Part shown: piece after piece, positions 12,001 to 21,749 of the stretch
How the letters are laid out: the number at the start of each line of letters is the position of its first letter
Position numbering within the stretch: position 1 is the first letter of the stretch
Assembly (NCBI RefSeq): GCF_900324465.2
Contig: NC_046619.1
Location: forward strand, 21,993,664 to 22,057,663
DNA length: 64,000 nucleotides
Origin: Anabas testudineus
Lineage: Eukaryota > Chordata > Actinopteri > Anabantiformes > Anabantidae
Reading direction: 5' to 3'
Notes under the pieces: generated by a model
The model's database searches: none
Seen by the model: the letters and a program-made list of their open reading frames with translations, nothing else
Told to the model about the DNA's origin: nothing
Program-made: the position numbers and the translations under genes

Positions 12001-13833
12001 AGAAAATTGTGTAATATTTATTGTTTTTAAACCAGAGAAGAAGCCGTGTGAACTCCTGATTATGTGAGGCGTTCACAGGCTGTGGGGCGTTTGTGACTTT
12101 TCAGAATTTCAAATGTCTGGAACATCTCTTCAGAGTGTGATAAGACATTTTTTTATCTGTCATACACAAAAAAGTGTTAACAGTGCTAAGATAGATGGAC
12201 ACAGTTTCATCTTTAATGTTAAAGAAATCATTTATCATTTATCATGTTAACACTTATATAAAAAAACAGTTCAACTCTCCAAAGTCCATCTCTTTTAATC
12301 CGTTTATCTTCAGTCATCAAGAAATGATTTTAAGTATTCAGAAGAACTTCTTTTGTATTTCAAGTCACATTTATTCAGGTCTGAACATGATTCTTTAGTC
12401 AAAACAAACTTCTCTCTTCGTTAATGTTATTTCTGGTGTTTTGTGTCTTTGCAGCGAGACGATGGAAACAGGTGAACAAAATGTAAGTGTGATCATTTCA
12501 TTCAATTGTACATGAATTTATTTCTCTCGCTAAAAGTCTGGAGGCCGAGCAGATTAGATACAGTGATTAAAGTCTAGGGGACGTTACTGAAACCTTGTTA
12601 CCGCTGACTGTTGACAAATCACACTCAGTACTTCATGAGTCAGCAGTTTATCTTATGAGCTGGCTCAACCCACAGACCATCACCTACCTCTGTATTACAG
12701 CTGGATTATCATCATCATCATCTTCATCCCAGCACAGTCACACATCTCAGTGGCACATTTGGTGTTTTAAAACGAAACTCATCAGTAACAAAAGAAACAA
12801 GACCACAAACCACACGGCTGGTTTCTGATTACAGAAGAGGATCGTTTCACCAGACACAAGGTCCTAAACTCAAACTGAACATCTCCTACATTTAAAACCT
12901 TTAATTAAACTGTACAAAGAAGAAAACAAAACAGATCGTTTAATTTCCTATTGTAATCATATCTTATCTTAAGTCTTTATAACATCCTATAATAGAATAA
13001 CTGGTTATCATCATCCACATTTAGCTTTTAAACTAGTGACTAATGGAATTATTTTAATAGTTTGACTTTAGGTTAGTGTTTGTTTGTTTTTTTCATATAA
13101 CATTTGCTCACATTTTAATTTATACTAACCAACAGGACAGCCACTAATAGCATAGATTTAGCTAATACTAAAGGTTTTACAGATGGAGCTTACTGTGGGG
13201 AGGTCACATAGTTAGTTTAGATTAAAACCTGAACGTTTCTGAAGGAAGGAAAGTATGATTCAGTCTTCAGCTCTTTGACCAGAAACAGAAACCTTGAAAT
13301 AAAGATCAAAGCAAAGGGAGGAAACCTCTGAGGTTTACACTGCGACTGATGTGACATTCACAGAAGACACAGAAGCGTTTCACGAAGCTGAAGAGACGGT
13401 TATGAAAACAGCGCCTTGTAAATGTCAAGACCAAAAGTAAAAGATCACGCGACCAAAGGGACGATGTGTATCTGAAACATGCAGGTTGACCTAAACCACA
13501 CGACTAAGAAACACAACGGATGTGAAGTTTAAATTTAAACTCAGGAGGTTGTCAAGTAGAGTGATGGATGTGAAGAGAAGCATGAAATATGAAATCATCC
13601 CAGTAGCTGCAGATTTCAATTACACAGGAAAATTAAATGATTATCAAAAAGATTGATGCAATAATTAATGTAATTCTGTCTTGTCTCTGTCTCTCAGCCC
13701 TCAGGTCATCAGTAGAGTCCAGTTCAGCTCATCTTCGTCCACTCTGGAGCTCCAGAGTCGTGGATCAGCAGTGGAGAACATCTATCAGATAGATGGAGCC
13801 GCCTCAGCCAGCGAGTACGAGTACTGTCCATGA
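9080..13833 (+). CDS. TIM/HAVCR-family receptor, gene B (WFND-type IgV, mucin-like stalk, TM, tyrosine tail)
   Basis: Type I receptor paralogous to gene A. Coding exons: 9080-9113, 9689-10036, 10919-10996, 11173-11240, 11810-11900, 12455-12482 and 13698-13833; phases close over 783 nt (260 aa). The signal peptide is MKIVLLLALLT. The IgV domain is in one exon: ITLSC, SVCWNRGE, SGC, DEGRYGC and GWFNDDK. The WFND loop matches the metal-dependent phosphatidylserine site of TIM-1 and TIM-4. Two short Thr/Ser-rich exons form a mucin-like stalk. The transmembrane helix is near residues 182-205 (VTVVLVCIFFGLIALIT), then basic ARRWK. The tail has ENIYQI (Tyr245) and EYEYCP (Tyr256, Tyr258), possible SH2-docking sites as in mammalian TIM-1. 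By family analogy it would act in apoptotic-cell recognition or lymphocyte co-stimulation. Whether it is timd4 or havcr1 cannot be settled from sequence alone. Confidence 0.88.
10280..10450 (+). mobile_element. Tc1-like transposon fragment in TIM-B intron 2
   Basis: 'tatggaggcttcacctcaaaacttacaggac' type text followed by 'gtcagataccagaagac' matches the 3' part of a transposase region common in fish Tc1-like elements. No inverted termini were found, so it is a relic. Confidence 0.45.
11480..11780 (+). repeat. Degenerate CTCTTTGTGG minisatellite in TIM-B intron 4
   Basis: Repeated blocks such as 'gtctctttgtagcc', 'gtctctttgtggta' and 'gtcttttgtggccatttt' recur about every 20-30 bases up to the acceptor of the transmembrane exon. 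Similar blocks occur at 2.6, 21.9 and 53.9 kb. Confidence 0.65.
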
Positions 13834-13840
13834 TCTCCAG

Positions 13841-13894
13841 TCAGGGACACTGTGCTGCATTCAGGGACACTGTGCTGCATTCAGGGACAGTGTG
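13841..13894 (+). repeat. 20-bp tandem repeat in the TIM-B 3' UTR
   Basis: The unit tcagggacactgtgctgcat occurs twice exactly, with a partial third copy, starting eight bases after the stop codon of TIM-B. Confidence 0.9.
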
Positions 13895-14626
13895 ACAGAC
13901 TGTCTCTGGTGAATCATTTTCACAAACAACGAGACACCAAACTGAAAAGATTCAGCCTCATTGAAAAACATATTTAAACAAAGGGGTTGTGATTAGACTC
14001 CCACGAAAAGTAGAGTCTGAGTGAAAGAGCCGAGACTTCATTCATCAATCAATCAAAACTGAGGTTGCATGCAGACATAGTGTTGATGGAGACGTAGATT
14101 CTCACTTCACACAGTGGTCAGGTGGACCAGTGACGGTGGTGTCTGGTACATAACATTTATATTTATTCAGCGTAAGGAGGTCTTTCCTAAGGACCCCTAC
14201 TGGAGACAGACCACACTACACTAACCAGCCTCTAAATACCTTAATCAGTGGGACAGATGTTCAGAAAATGGAAGTTAGTGAACGAATAATTACCACACTG
14301 ACATAATTCTACTGTTATTATTTATTCCAGGAGCTGTAATGTACAGAAAATACAAAAGTGGACAGTTTGTCAGAGCTTCCCTAACGTCAGTCAGACTAAA
14401 ACACGGTACAGTGGAACATTGAAGGTTGTTCTGTCATGATGTCATTATTATTAGTAGTAGTAGTAATTATTATTTATTAGTAGCTTTTAGTTCAAGTTGA
14501 TATTGGTATTAATATGTAGTGGTATAAACTGACAGTCTCCACCATCACATGACGTTAATGCAGCATTAGACGTTGATCTCCTTAGAACCCTTCAGAACCG
14601 TCCTGAATCTTCTGGATCTATGATGT

Positions 14627-14632
14627 AATAAA
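14627..14632 (+). terminator. Candidate polyadenylation signal of TIM gene B
   Basis: An AATAAA hexamer lies about 790 bases after the stop codon. Between the two I see only 3' UTR-like sequence and a short TAG/TTA triplet run near 14450. Confidence 0.4.
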
Positions 14633-14639
14633 GAAATGA

Positions 14640-15790
14640 GTGGGTTTTGGAATTTTTAACGAGCTTCCTGTTCCAAGTGATTTCTTATTGATGACTCTAA
14701 TGTACTGTACAGTAACTGTAGTTATTTTTGTAATCTACCTTCAGCAGTGTGTAGTACTTGTTGTACTCTTGACTAACAGACTAATGTAAAACTGAACACA
14801 TGGATCACGTCTGTATCCTCCAACCTTCATCGACATATTTTTTCTTGTCAGAAATGTCCTGATGTTGAATTATTTATTATCACCTCTGTACAGTGAGTTT
14901 ACTGTAAATTAATGTGTTTTCTGTACAGTGACGTACTGCTTTAAGAAAACTATAACTTGAAACGTATCATGTTTTAATTTATGATAGAATAATAGAACAG
15001 AATAACATTTAATTACTGTGTTGGTTCTGCTCCGTTCTTCCCTAAAATTAAACAGTTTCAGAGTTTGCCCAAACGTTGTTCCTCATACAGAGAGAAGCTG
15101 AATCAGTTTCTGTGTCGAACACTAAGTTAAGTTTTTATAGTTTTATTAGTTTCTTGTGTGATTTTCGTTGAATGTTTTGTTTCTAACTCGACCATTAAGA
15201 TAAAGGTGACCGGAGACAGTGGATGTATGAGAATCTGATTCAGCACGAACCTTTTATTTTAGAATTAGGCTAAATATATATGAACTTTTACTGTCAGCTC
15301 TTATTATTACACCAATGTTCATAAAGCTGAGATGAATTAATGGATCAAAACTTACAGATCAAATCCACTTATGACGTGTCTGAAGGACACGATGAGGAAC
15401 AAGCTCCTTCTTCCTTCTTGTTTTCATGACAACACAACCAAGATGGGTTCCGAACGTCTGAAACTGTTGTCACGTCAGATTTGAGACACTGATGTACAGC
15501 CGTGGACTTTTTTTACTCCATTTATTTAGATTTAATATAATTGTACAAGGAAAACTTACAATCAGTCGACTACAGCCCCCTGTGTAAGTTTTAAAAGGGA
15601 ACAGTGATAATTCATTTTTTATTGATAGTTGGGTTTAAGATTAAAAGAGATGAGCTTCAGGTTTTAGCAGTGGAGACTGTATTTGTTGTTAAAAACAATA
15701 AATCAGCCTAAAACATCAGAGCTGTCAAATAATCAGAGGAACTGGACAAATACTGGGCAGAGCCAGTGAAACAACTTCCTGCATTATGAG
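14640..15790. other. Intergenic between TIM-B and IFITM-A
   Basis: A+T-rich sequence with no recognised exon or named repeat. Confidence 0.4.
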
Positions 15791-15793
15791 AGT

Positions 15794-15801
15794 TTTATAA
15801 G
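15794..15801 (+). promoter_or_regulatory. Candidate TATA box of IFITM-like gene A
   Basis: TTTATAAG lies about 190 bases before the start codon, a reasonable distance for a compact two-exon IFITM gene. There is no experimental support. Confidence 0.35.
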
Positions 15802-15987
15802 AAAAACAAGATGTGGCTTCAGGAACCGGCTCTCTGGTCGATACTGAGCAGCTGGTTAGTGCAGTGACATCACTGCCTCCCATGTGGGAGGTTTTTATGG
15901 ATGTTTGTCTGGAATGAGAACAAATAATGAAGAACGTTGTGCTTTGTTGTTGAATCTTCTTCCAACTTCAAACTACAGCTGACAGTG

Positions 15988-16495
15988 ATGGACTCCAGAA
16001 GTCAGCCAGAGGAGGAGGTCCCATTGCAGCTGATGGACGACGGGTCGCCTGTTCAGCCTGGAGGAGCCATAGTGGTTGAGGAGACCACTGTGGACATCCC
16101 CACCGAGCCCCCCAGGGACCACGTCATCTGGTCCCTCCTCTGCTTTTTCTATTCAAACTACTTCTGCCTCGGACTGGTGGCTCTCATCTACTCCATCAAG
16201 GTGTGTTTAACGGTTTTACCAGCTGTCATGAACCTGTGAATCCTCCTGTAACATCAGTTTGTTTCGGCTCCTTCAGGCCAGAGACAGGAAGTCAGCTGGA
16301 GATATGGAAGATGCCCAGCATCATGGCTTCAACTCCTGCTGCCTCAACACATTTTCCACAGCCCTGTTTGTTTTGTGTCTCATTGGTTTCATTTCTCTGT
16401 TATTCTTCAGCCCCCGTAAGGCCTGGAACTTGTATGATGTGTACAGCTCATACCGATACTACTTCAGTTACAGATTGCCTTTACCTTTGATTTAG
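15988..16495 (+). CDS. IFITM/CD225 (dispanin) family membrane protein, copy A
   Basis: Two exons, 15988-16200 and 16277-16495, joined in phase 0, give 143 aa. The first exon ends within the conserved YSIK|ARDRK junction, as in vertebrate IFITM genes. The CD225 domain reads DHVIWSLLCFFYSNYFCLGL, then SIKARDRKSAGD, then a second hydrophobic segment (LNTFSTALFVLCLIGFIS). Family members are small interferon-induced membrane proteins that block fusion of incoming viruses. The Cys before LG and the Cys-Cys of FNSCCLN match the palmitoylated positions of mammalian IFITM3. The N-terminal half has no tyrosine, so the YxxL-type endocytic signal of IFITM3 is absent, which may favour the cell surface. 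The C-terminal tail is long and Tyr-rich (YDVYSSYRYYFSYR). An AATAAA at 16570 follows. Copy B is 2 kb downstream on the same strand. Confidence 0.85.
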
Positions 16496-16569
16496 TGACG
16501 TAAGATGTTTGTCTGGTCTTTCTTTGTTCAATTTGTGACTTTTTGTATCCGACTAAATTTTCCTTAATT

Positions 16570-16575
16570 AATAAA
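16570..16575 (+). terminator. Polyadenylation signal of IFITM-like gene A
   Basis: AATAAA about 75 bases after the stop codon, in A+T-rich sequence. Confidence 0.5.
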
Positions 16576-16949
16576 TTATCAGTTTTGGTCACATTGGACT
16601 TCGATATCAGATTTTATACTGTTTTGTGTCTCTGCAGCTCGTGTAAAAAGCCAAATTCACTTCAACAATATGTCAGAACTCGAATTATAATTGTAGTTGT
16701 AAACATCTAATTATTGTCTTTTTAAATTTACACTCACACATCATGATGGGTTAAGGTACGATGACCCCAAAAGCTCGGTGCACTGCAGCTTTAGAAAATA
16801 CAGGCACTTAGAAAACAACTGCACAAAGAGGAGCAACGTTAAGAGAAAATGCTGCATGAAGTGAAAAACAGCATTATCGATTTTTATTTTTATGTTTTTT
16901 CTCATGTCACATGCAGAATGAGAACAGGATGAAGCACTGACACCATGTG

Positions 16950-17135
16950 TTTGAAAAGGGAACTTCACCTGGGTTTGAATCCACTTCTCAGCCAGGACCT
17001 GTTGTGTGTGAAGTTCTGGGTTCTCTCTGGATTTCTGTCCAAAAACATGAGTGTGAGGTTAAACAGTGACTCTAACTTAGTCATAGTTGTGAATGTTAGT
17101 CTGGCTCCATTTGTCTCCATTAGGTGGACCCCCCC
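16950..17135 (+). repeat. SINE-like teleost interspersed repeat fragment
   Basis: The order 'cacctgggtttgaatcc', 'ccaggacct', 'gaagttctgggttctctctgg', 'gtccaaaaacatg', 'gtgactctaact' follows a common fish repeat whose consensus reads 'cctgggttcgaatcc .. gtccaaagacatg .. gtgactctaaattg'. It is strongly decayed. It is not a tRNA gene: no cloverleaf can be drawn. Confidence 0.45.
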
Positions 17136-17479
17136 CCTCCCCCGCACCATGGCACTTCTCGATAAAACCACACAAGCCTAAACATGTCTGTTCTTATGTA
17201 ACCTAGTCCTGCGTCATTTATCTGTTTCTTCTGACAAGATCGAATTCCAAATAACACCATGCAATTCTCCTCCCTCACTGCTTCTGGATTTACAGACCAG
17301 AGTGAACACATTAAAATAATGTGTTTTACTTATCGATAGATTAATAATGTATCTAATTGTTTGAGTTTTTATCTGTGGAGTTTTAAAATGAAAAATGAAA
17401 ATTATATTTGTATATTACCAAATCACAAAAGAAGTCATCTCAAGAAACTTTACAGTGTTTATGATCTTACAAAATATAA

Positions 17480-17735
17480 CTGTATACAGAATTATATAGA
17501 AAACCAACACCCCCACTGAGCAGCACCAGGAGAGGATGGGTTCCCTGTTGAGTCTGGTTCCTCTCAAGGTTTCTTCCTGTTGCCTTCTCAGGGAGTTTTT
17601 CTTGCCACCGTCGCCCTCGGCTTGCTCATCAGGGACAATCTGATTATTGATTCATACACATTCACTGTTCATGTACTGTTCTTAGGTTGTGTAAAGCTGC
17701 TTATAAAATTGAATTGAATTGAATTGAACTCCAAC
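17480..17735 (+). repeat. Interspersed repeat with (ATTGA)n tail
   Basis: Text of the form 'ggttcctctcaaggtttcttcctg', 'agggagtttttcttgccac', then 'gtgtaaagctgcttataaaattgaattgaattg' is a repeat end common in teleosts and typical of LINE or SINE 3' tails. Confidence 0.55.
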
Positions 17736-17937
17736 TTCCTGTAGAACAGAAATAATCTCTCTCTCAGTGAGTACACCTTTAAATGTAAAATGAACTCGAG
17801 GGGCAGAACGTGTACTGGCGTGTTCTGATCTAAACCGTAAAAAAGCTGCAGTCGAGTTTTTCAGGTTTCTCTCAACATCCTCACAAACGTCCTCGTTCAG
17901 TCCGAGCAGCTGAAGATTCTCTGTCCAACTCTCACAG
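17700..17937 (+). other. Possible 5' UTR exon of IFITM-like gene B
   Basis: A good donor (ctcacag|gtgaga) ends at 17937. The sequence before the IFITM-B start codon carries an acceptor (ttcttacag) at 18519, 13 bases before the ATG. A spliced untranslated first exon is therefore plausible but unproven; its 5' limit is unknown. Confidence 0.3.
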
Positions 17938-18184
17938 GTGAGACAATCGCCTTCTCTCTCCTCTGACTTCTACTCAGGTTTTGTTTAAAACTTTAAAGCA
18001 GGTTTATGGTTTGTTTAGTCCAGATTTAACCTGTTTATATTTCTGACCTGATGATTATTTATAACTTTTTATCTGCACTAATACTGTGATGAAAAATGTA
18101 AAACAATGAAGTTCAAAAGGTTTAAATCGCAGATGGACCCAGAATGAGTCTTTAATTGTTACTCTGTTTATTTCAGTTATGACT

Positions 18185-18201
18185 AAAACTGAAACTGAAA
18201 C
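18185..18201 (+). promoter_or_regulatory. ISRE-like interferon response element near IFITM-like gene B
   Basis: The sequence aaaactgaaactgaaac contains overlapping GAAANNGAAAC cores, the consensus bound by ISGF3 and IRF factors. It lies 330 bases before the ATG of IFITM-B, either in its promoter or in a first intron. IFITM genes of other vertebrates are interferon-induced through such sites. Confidence 0.45.
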
Positions 18202-18531
18202 AGTAACGACAGAGTGTGATCCTGATTTTCAAGCTTCAAAAACAACAACCAGCTTTGTTTGAAAGTTAACCCTCGGTACATGTTTACAGGTTTTATTTGA
18301 AATCTATTTAAATGTGTCTGTGTCGACGTCAGTAACTTAATAAATCAGGTTGTTCTTGTTCAACTCAGTTTTCCCTGAACACAACCAGACGCTCCAAGGC
18401 GTAGAGGAATGTGGGTCTGCTGAACAACGAGTTCTCAGACAGTTCTCTGCACCACGGGGACACACTCAGGAGGATTAATGCAGACGTGATGTTTAATATT
18501 TTCACACCTTCTTACAGCTGAACTCACAGCA

Positions 18532-19007
18532 ATGGTCTCCAGCAGTCACCCAGCAGAGGCTGTTGCACTGAAGAAGTGGCATAACGTGCCCTCAGGAAAA
18601 TCTGAGAAACCTGTAGTGTTTCAGGACACCATCGTGGACATCCCCCCTGAGGTGCCCAGGGACCACATCATCTGGTCCCTGTTCTGCTTTGCCTATTCAA
18701 ACATTTTCTGTCTCGGTCTGGCAGCGCTCATCTGCTCCATCAAGGTGAGTTTTCCGACTTTGCTGGACGTTCTTAAAGACACAAGATCAGACAGGGATTA
18801 AATCTAAGTTTGGTTTGGTTTCTCCAGGCCAGAGACCGGAAGGCGGCTGGAGATCTGAACCGTGCCCGACGTCACGGCCGCATCGCCTACTGGCTCAACA
18901 TCATTGCCACAATCCTGACTGTCTCCCTAATCGTCACCCTAATTGTTGTATCCATATATGAACCAGTACTTTTATGGTACATATACAGAATATACAAAAC
19001 AGTTTGA
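18532..19007 (+). CDS. IFITM/CD225 (dispanin) family membrane protein, copy B
   Basis: Two exons, 18532-18744 and 18828-19007, phase 0 junction, 130 aa. The split is exactly where copy A is split, and exon 1 has the same length (213 nt), so the genes are tandem duplicates. The CD225 domain reads PRDHIIWSLFCFAYSNIFCLGL, SIKARDRKAAGD, then AYWLNIIATILTVSLIVTLIVV. The cysteine in the second conserved site (KCLN in IFITM3, CCLN in copy A) is Trp here, so one palmitoylation site is lost; the Cys before LG is kept. The N-terminus is Lys-rich (LKKWH, SGKSEK) and has no tyrosine. The tail ends YRIYKTV. Likely an interferon-inducible membrane protein restricting virus entry, by family analogy. Confidence 0.85.
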
Positions 19008-19369
19008 ACCAATTTCAACTTGAGAGGGTTTATGTAAGCCTGCTGCTGTGGTTTGATGATCCTGGTTCTGACTCTCTGCTTTAAACTCAGGTCACAGTTT
19101 GATTGTCTTTAGTTTGTGTTACAGACGTCTTAGGGAGTTCATCCCTGTCGTCCTAATGGAATTTTTTAAACTTTCAGTTTTGTTGTTGGGACAGAAGCTC
19201 CACAGCTTGTGTCTGTGAGAGAATATCAGAGTAGATGACACAGATCCTCTCAGTTTAAGGAAAACGTTTCTGAGACGTAGACCAGAGTTTTTCCTCTCCA
19301 CTGTCTCCTATTTCTCTTAAATGGGATTGTTGGGTTTTCTATATAATTCTTTATACAATTATGTTTTGT

Positions 19370-19456
19370 AAGGTCTTAAACCTTAAACACTGTAAAGTGC
19401 TTTGAGTTGACTTCTGTTGTGATTTGATGATATACAAATAAAACTGAATTGAATGA
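19370..19456 (+). repeat. L2-type LINE/SINE 3' tail
   Basis: 'cactgtaaagtgctttgagttgacttctgttgtgatt...ggatatacaaataaaactgaattg' layout is a frequent 3' end of teleost non-LTR elements. Similar tails occur at 43.5 and 49.5 kb. Confidence 0.55.
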
Positions 19457-19946
19457 TTTACCCCAATACACATTATTTGTAATTATTTACATTGGTAATG
19501 AATTTTGTTCTCCTTGTACAGAATATTCTACATTCATTTACAATCATTAGCATAATAGTCTATAATAAGTCTTTCAGAATAAATCAGGGGGGGCACAAAG
19601 GAAAGGCAATAAGATTTGGGGGCCCTGGTCCCCCCTCTGTCCTCACCCCTGTCATTGTGTATCTTTCATGTTTATTATAATCAGTTATAAATAAGATATA
19701 ATAAGACATTTGTCGTGACATTTCAGTGAGTTTTGATGATTTTAATCGTGGATCTCACGCAGAGGAACAGATTCTCTGAACTCTGTCCACGAGGGGGCGC
19801 TGATCTGTTTCCGTTCAGAGAAATAACCGAAGAAGAAGAAGCAGCTCAACCACGTGTGGTGTCCGTGTTCGGTGCGTGTTGTGATCGACAAACAGTTTTC
19901 AGAAGCAACTTTACTCGTATCAAACACAGTTTTCATCAGATCAGAA
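19457..19946. other. Upstream region of nhp2
   Basis: The last 150 bases are richer in CG than the surroundings and should hold the promoter of nhp2. No TATA box is obvious, which suits a housekeeping gene. Confidence 0.4.
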
Positions 19947-21673
19947 ATGACCAAAGTGAAGAAGGAGAAGGGTTCAGCGGAGGCCGAGGAGGCTGCGGCC
20001 GCCGGCGGGAACGAGAAGTCTTATCAGGAGCTGATCGCTAACATGAACGAGATCGCTCAACCGCTGGCCTCCAAAAAACTCAGCAAGAAGCTGTACAAAT
20101 GCGTGAAAAAGGGTAAATATGAAGCCTGGACAGCTAAAGACAGATGGTGTCGTCTCGTCTCTGCTGAAATAATCTGATCTGTGCCGATTTTCATCTCTAG
20201 CGTTTTAATGAGAGATTGCCAAACTGCATTCAAAGTAAAATAATTTAAAATATCACTTGTAGATCAGCACACGTTTCTGCGTTGTACGAAGTAAAATTAG
20301 AGTTTATACAAATCCCTGGATACTTACAGTTAATTCGGCAAAAAATATATCTTTAAAATTTCTGGGGCCATTTTCTTAGTGGGGAAGCATTCATTGAATT
20401 GATCTAAGTCATCCAGCAACCAAAGAGACACTGCACATCAACATGATGCTCGTTTAATTTATAGAATATTTAATATTTGTATTAGTCAGTTGAAGCTTTA
20501 AATTGTGTGATTGATGTTTGTTTTTTATTGGTGAGAATGTTAAAAAAAATGATTTGTTTGACTGCAAAGTAATTCAGCAAGTCGTGGGTAGTTTTCAGAG
20601 GTTTACTGTCTTTAATTAGTTTAAAATGTTTGTTTTGCTTATTCCTTTGTATCATTAAGCTTATACAGTGATTAAATTTCCCTTTTTCAATTTTTTTTTC
20701 ATTTCAAGTTTCTAGTAATTATTTGAAGGCACAGGAACTTCCTGTTTCTGCCTCATGCAGGAAAATAAAACCTGTTTGTAACTTTGGGAACAGGAATGTG
20801 TGTCGTATCTCCTCACACTGAAATAAATCAGTTTTAAATTCAGGATGTCTTGAAATGGAAATGTTGCTCTAAAAACAGCTGATATTAGATTGGAGTCTGG
20901 CTCAGTGTCCTCATGGTGCTTTGTTTGGTTCCAGCTGCCAAAGTGAAGAACATCCGGAGAGGAGTCAAAGAGGTTCAGAAGTTCATCAACAAAGGGGAGA
21001 AAGGGTGAGTCTGCGGCCGTGTTTGTCACTAATCATTGTATTTTATGGATCGCTCCATCACTTCATCAACACACGTGTTGAACTCATTGAGAAAATAAGA
21101 TGAACCAGCTCAGTTTGGAAAAACAAAAACATGAATTACTGTAGTATTCAAACTACATATTTGTGTATTTAAGGTTGTTAGTTGTCGTCTTTCTGCAGGA
21201 TCGTGGTGTTGGCAGGCGACACGCTGCCCATTGACGTCTACTCTCACCTGCCGCTCATGTGTGAGGACAGAAACCTGCCATACGCTTACATCCCCTCAAA
21301 AGTGGTGAGTTCACGGCCAAAGAAACCAGGAACTAAAACACTAACGTAACCTCCCTGATCTTAACACATTATTTTAACTGTGAACCAAACGGTGACCTGT
21401 GAATAACATTTATTAATATTAACGATCAGAAACTCAGATTTAGACCAAAACAATCATTAAAGACAAAATCTTATGTCCCAATTTAGTCATTTTCTGTCCG
21501 AAACCTCTCGACCAAAATAAAACGTGTCTTTGTATCTCTGATTTCAGGATCTGGGTTCATCTGCAGGATCCAAGAGGCCGACCTGCGTGATCCTGATCAA
21601 ACCTCATGAGGACTATCAAGACGCCTACGACGAGTGTCTGGAGGAGGTGTCCACCCTGCCCAAACCTCTCTGA
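19947..21673 (+). CDS. nhp2: NHP2, H/ACA ribonucleoprotein core subunit
   Basis: Four exons, 19947-20112, 20935-21004, 21199-21304 and 21548-21673, give 155 aa; human NHP2 has 153. The protein is a small L7Ae-family RNA-binding subunit of H/ACA snoRNPs with dyskerin, NOP10 and GAR1. It acts in rRNA pseudouridylation and in telomerase RNP in the nucleolus and Cajal bodies. An acidic/Ala-rich N-terminal tail precedes the L7Ae fold. Recognisable stretches are SYQELIANMNEIAQPLASKK, RRGVKEVQKFINKGEKG, VLAGDTLPIDVYSHLP, CEDRNLPYAYIPSK and RPTCVILIKPHEDY. All splice sites are GT-AG and phases close. The ATG has an A at -3. AATAAA at 21723 marks a short 3' UTR. The gene looks intact. Confidence 0.97.
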
Positions 21674-21722
21674 GACTCGTCAGCCAATCAGGGAGCAGCT
21701 CCCACGTCATGGTCTACATGTA

Positions 21723-21728
21723 AATAAA
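21723..21728 (+). terminator. nhp2: Polyadenylation signal of nhp2
   Basis: AATAAA 50 bases after the stop codon. Confidence 0.7.
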
Positions 21729-21749
21729 CCCACAGTTTAAAGGAGCAGT

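Noticed and set aside
16950-17000. Possible tRNA gene because of a 'gggtttgaatcc' B-box-like motif
   Set aside because: No A box or cloverleaf fits; the surrounding text belongs to an interspersed repeat.
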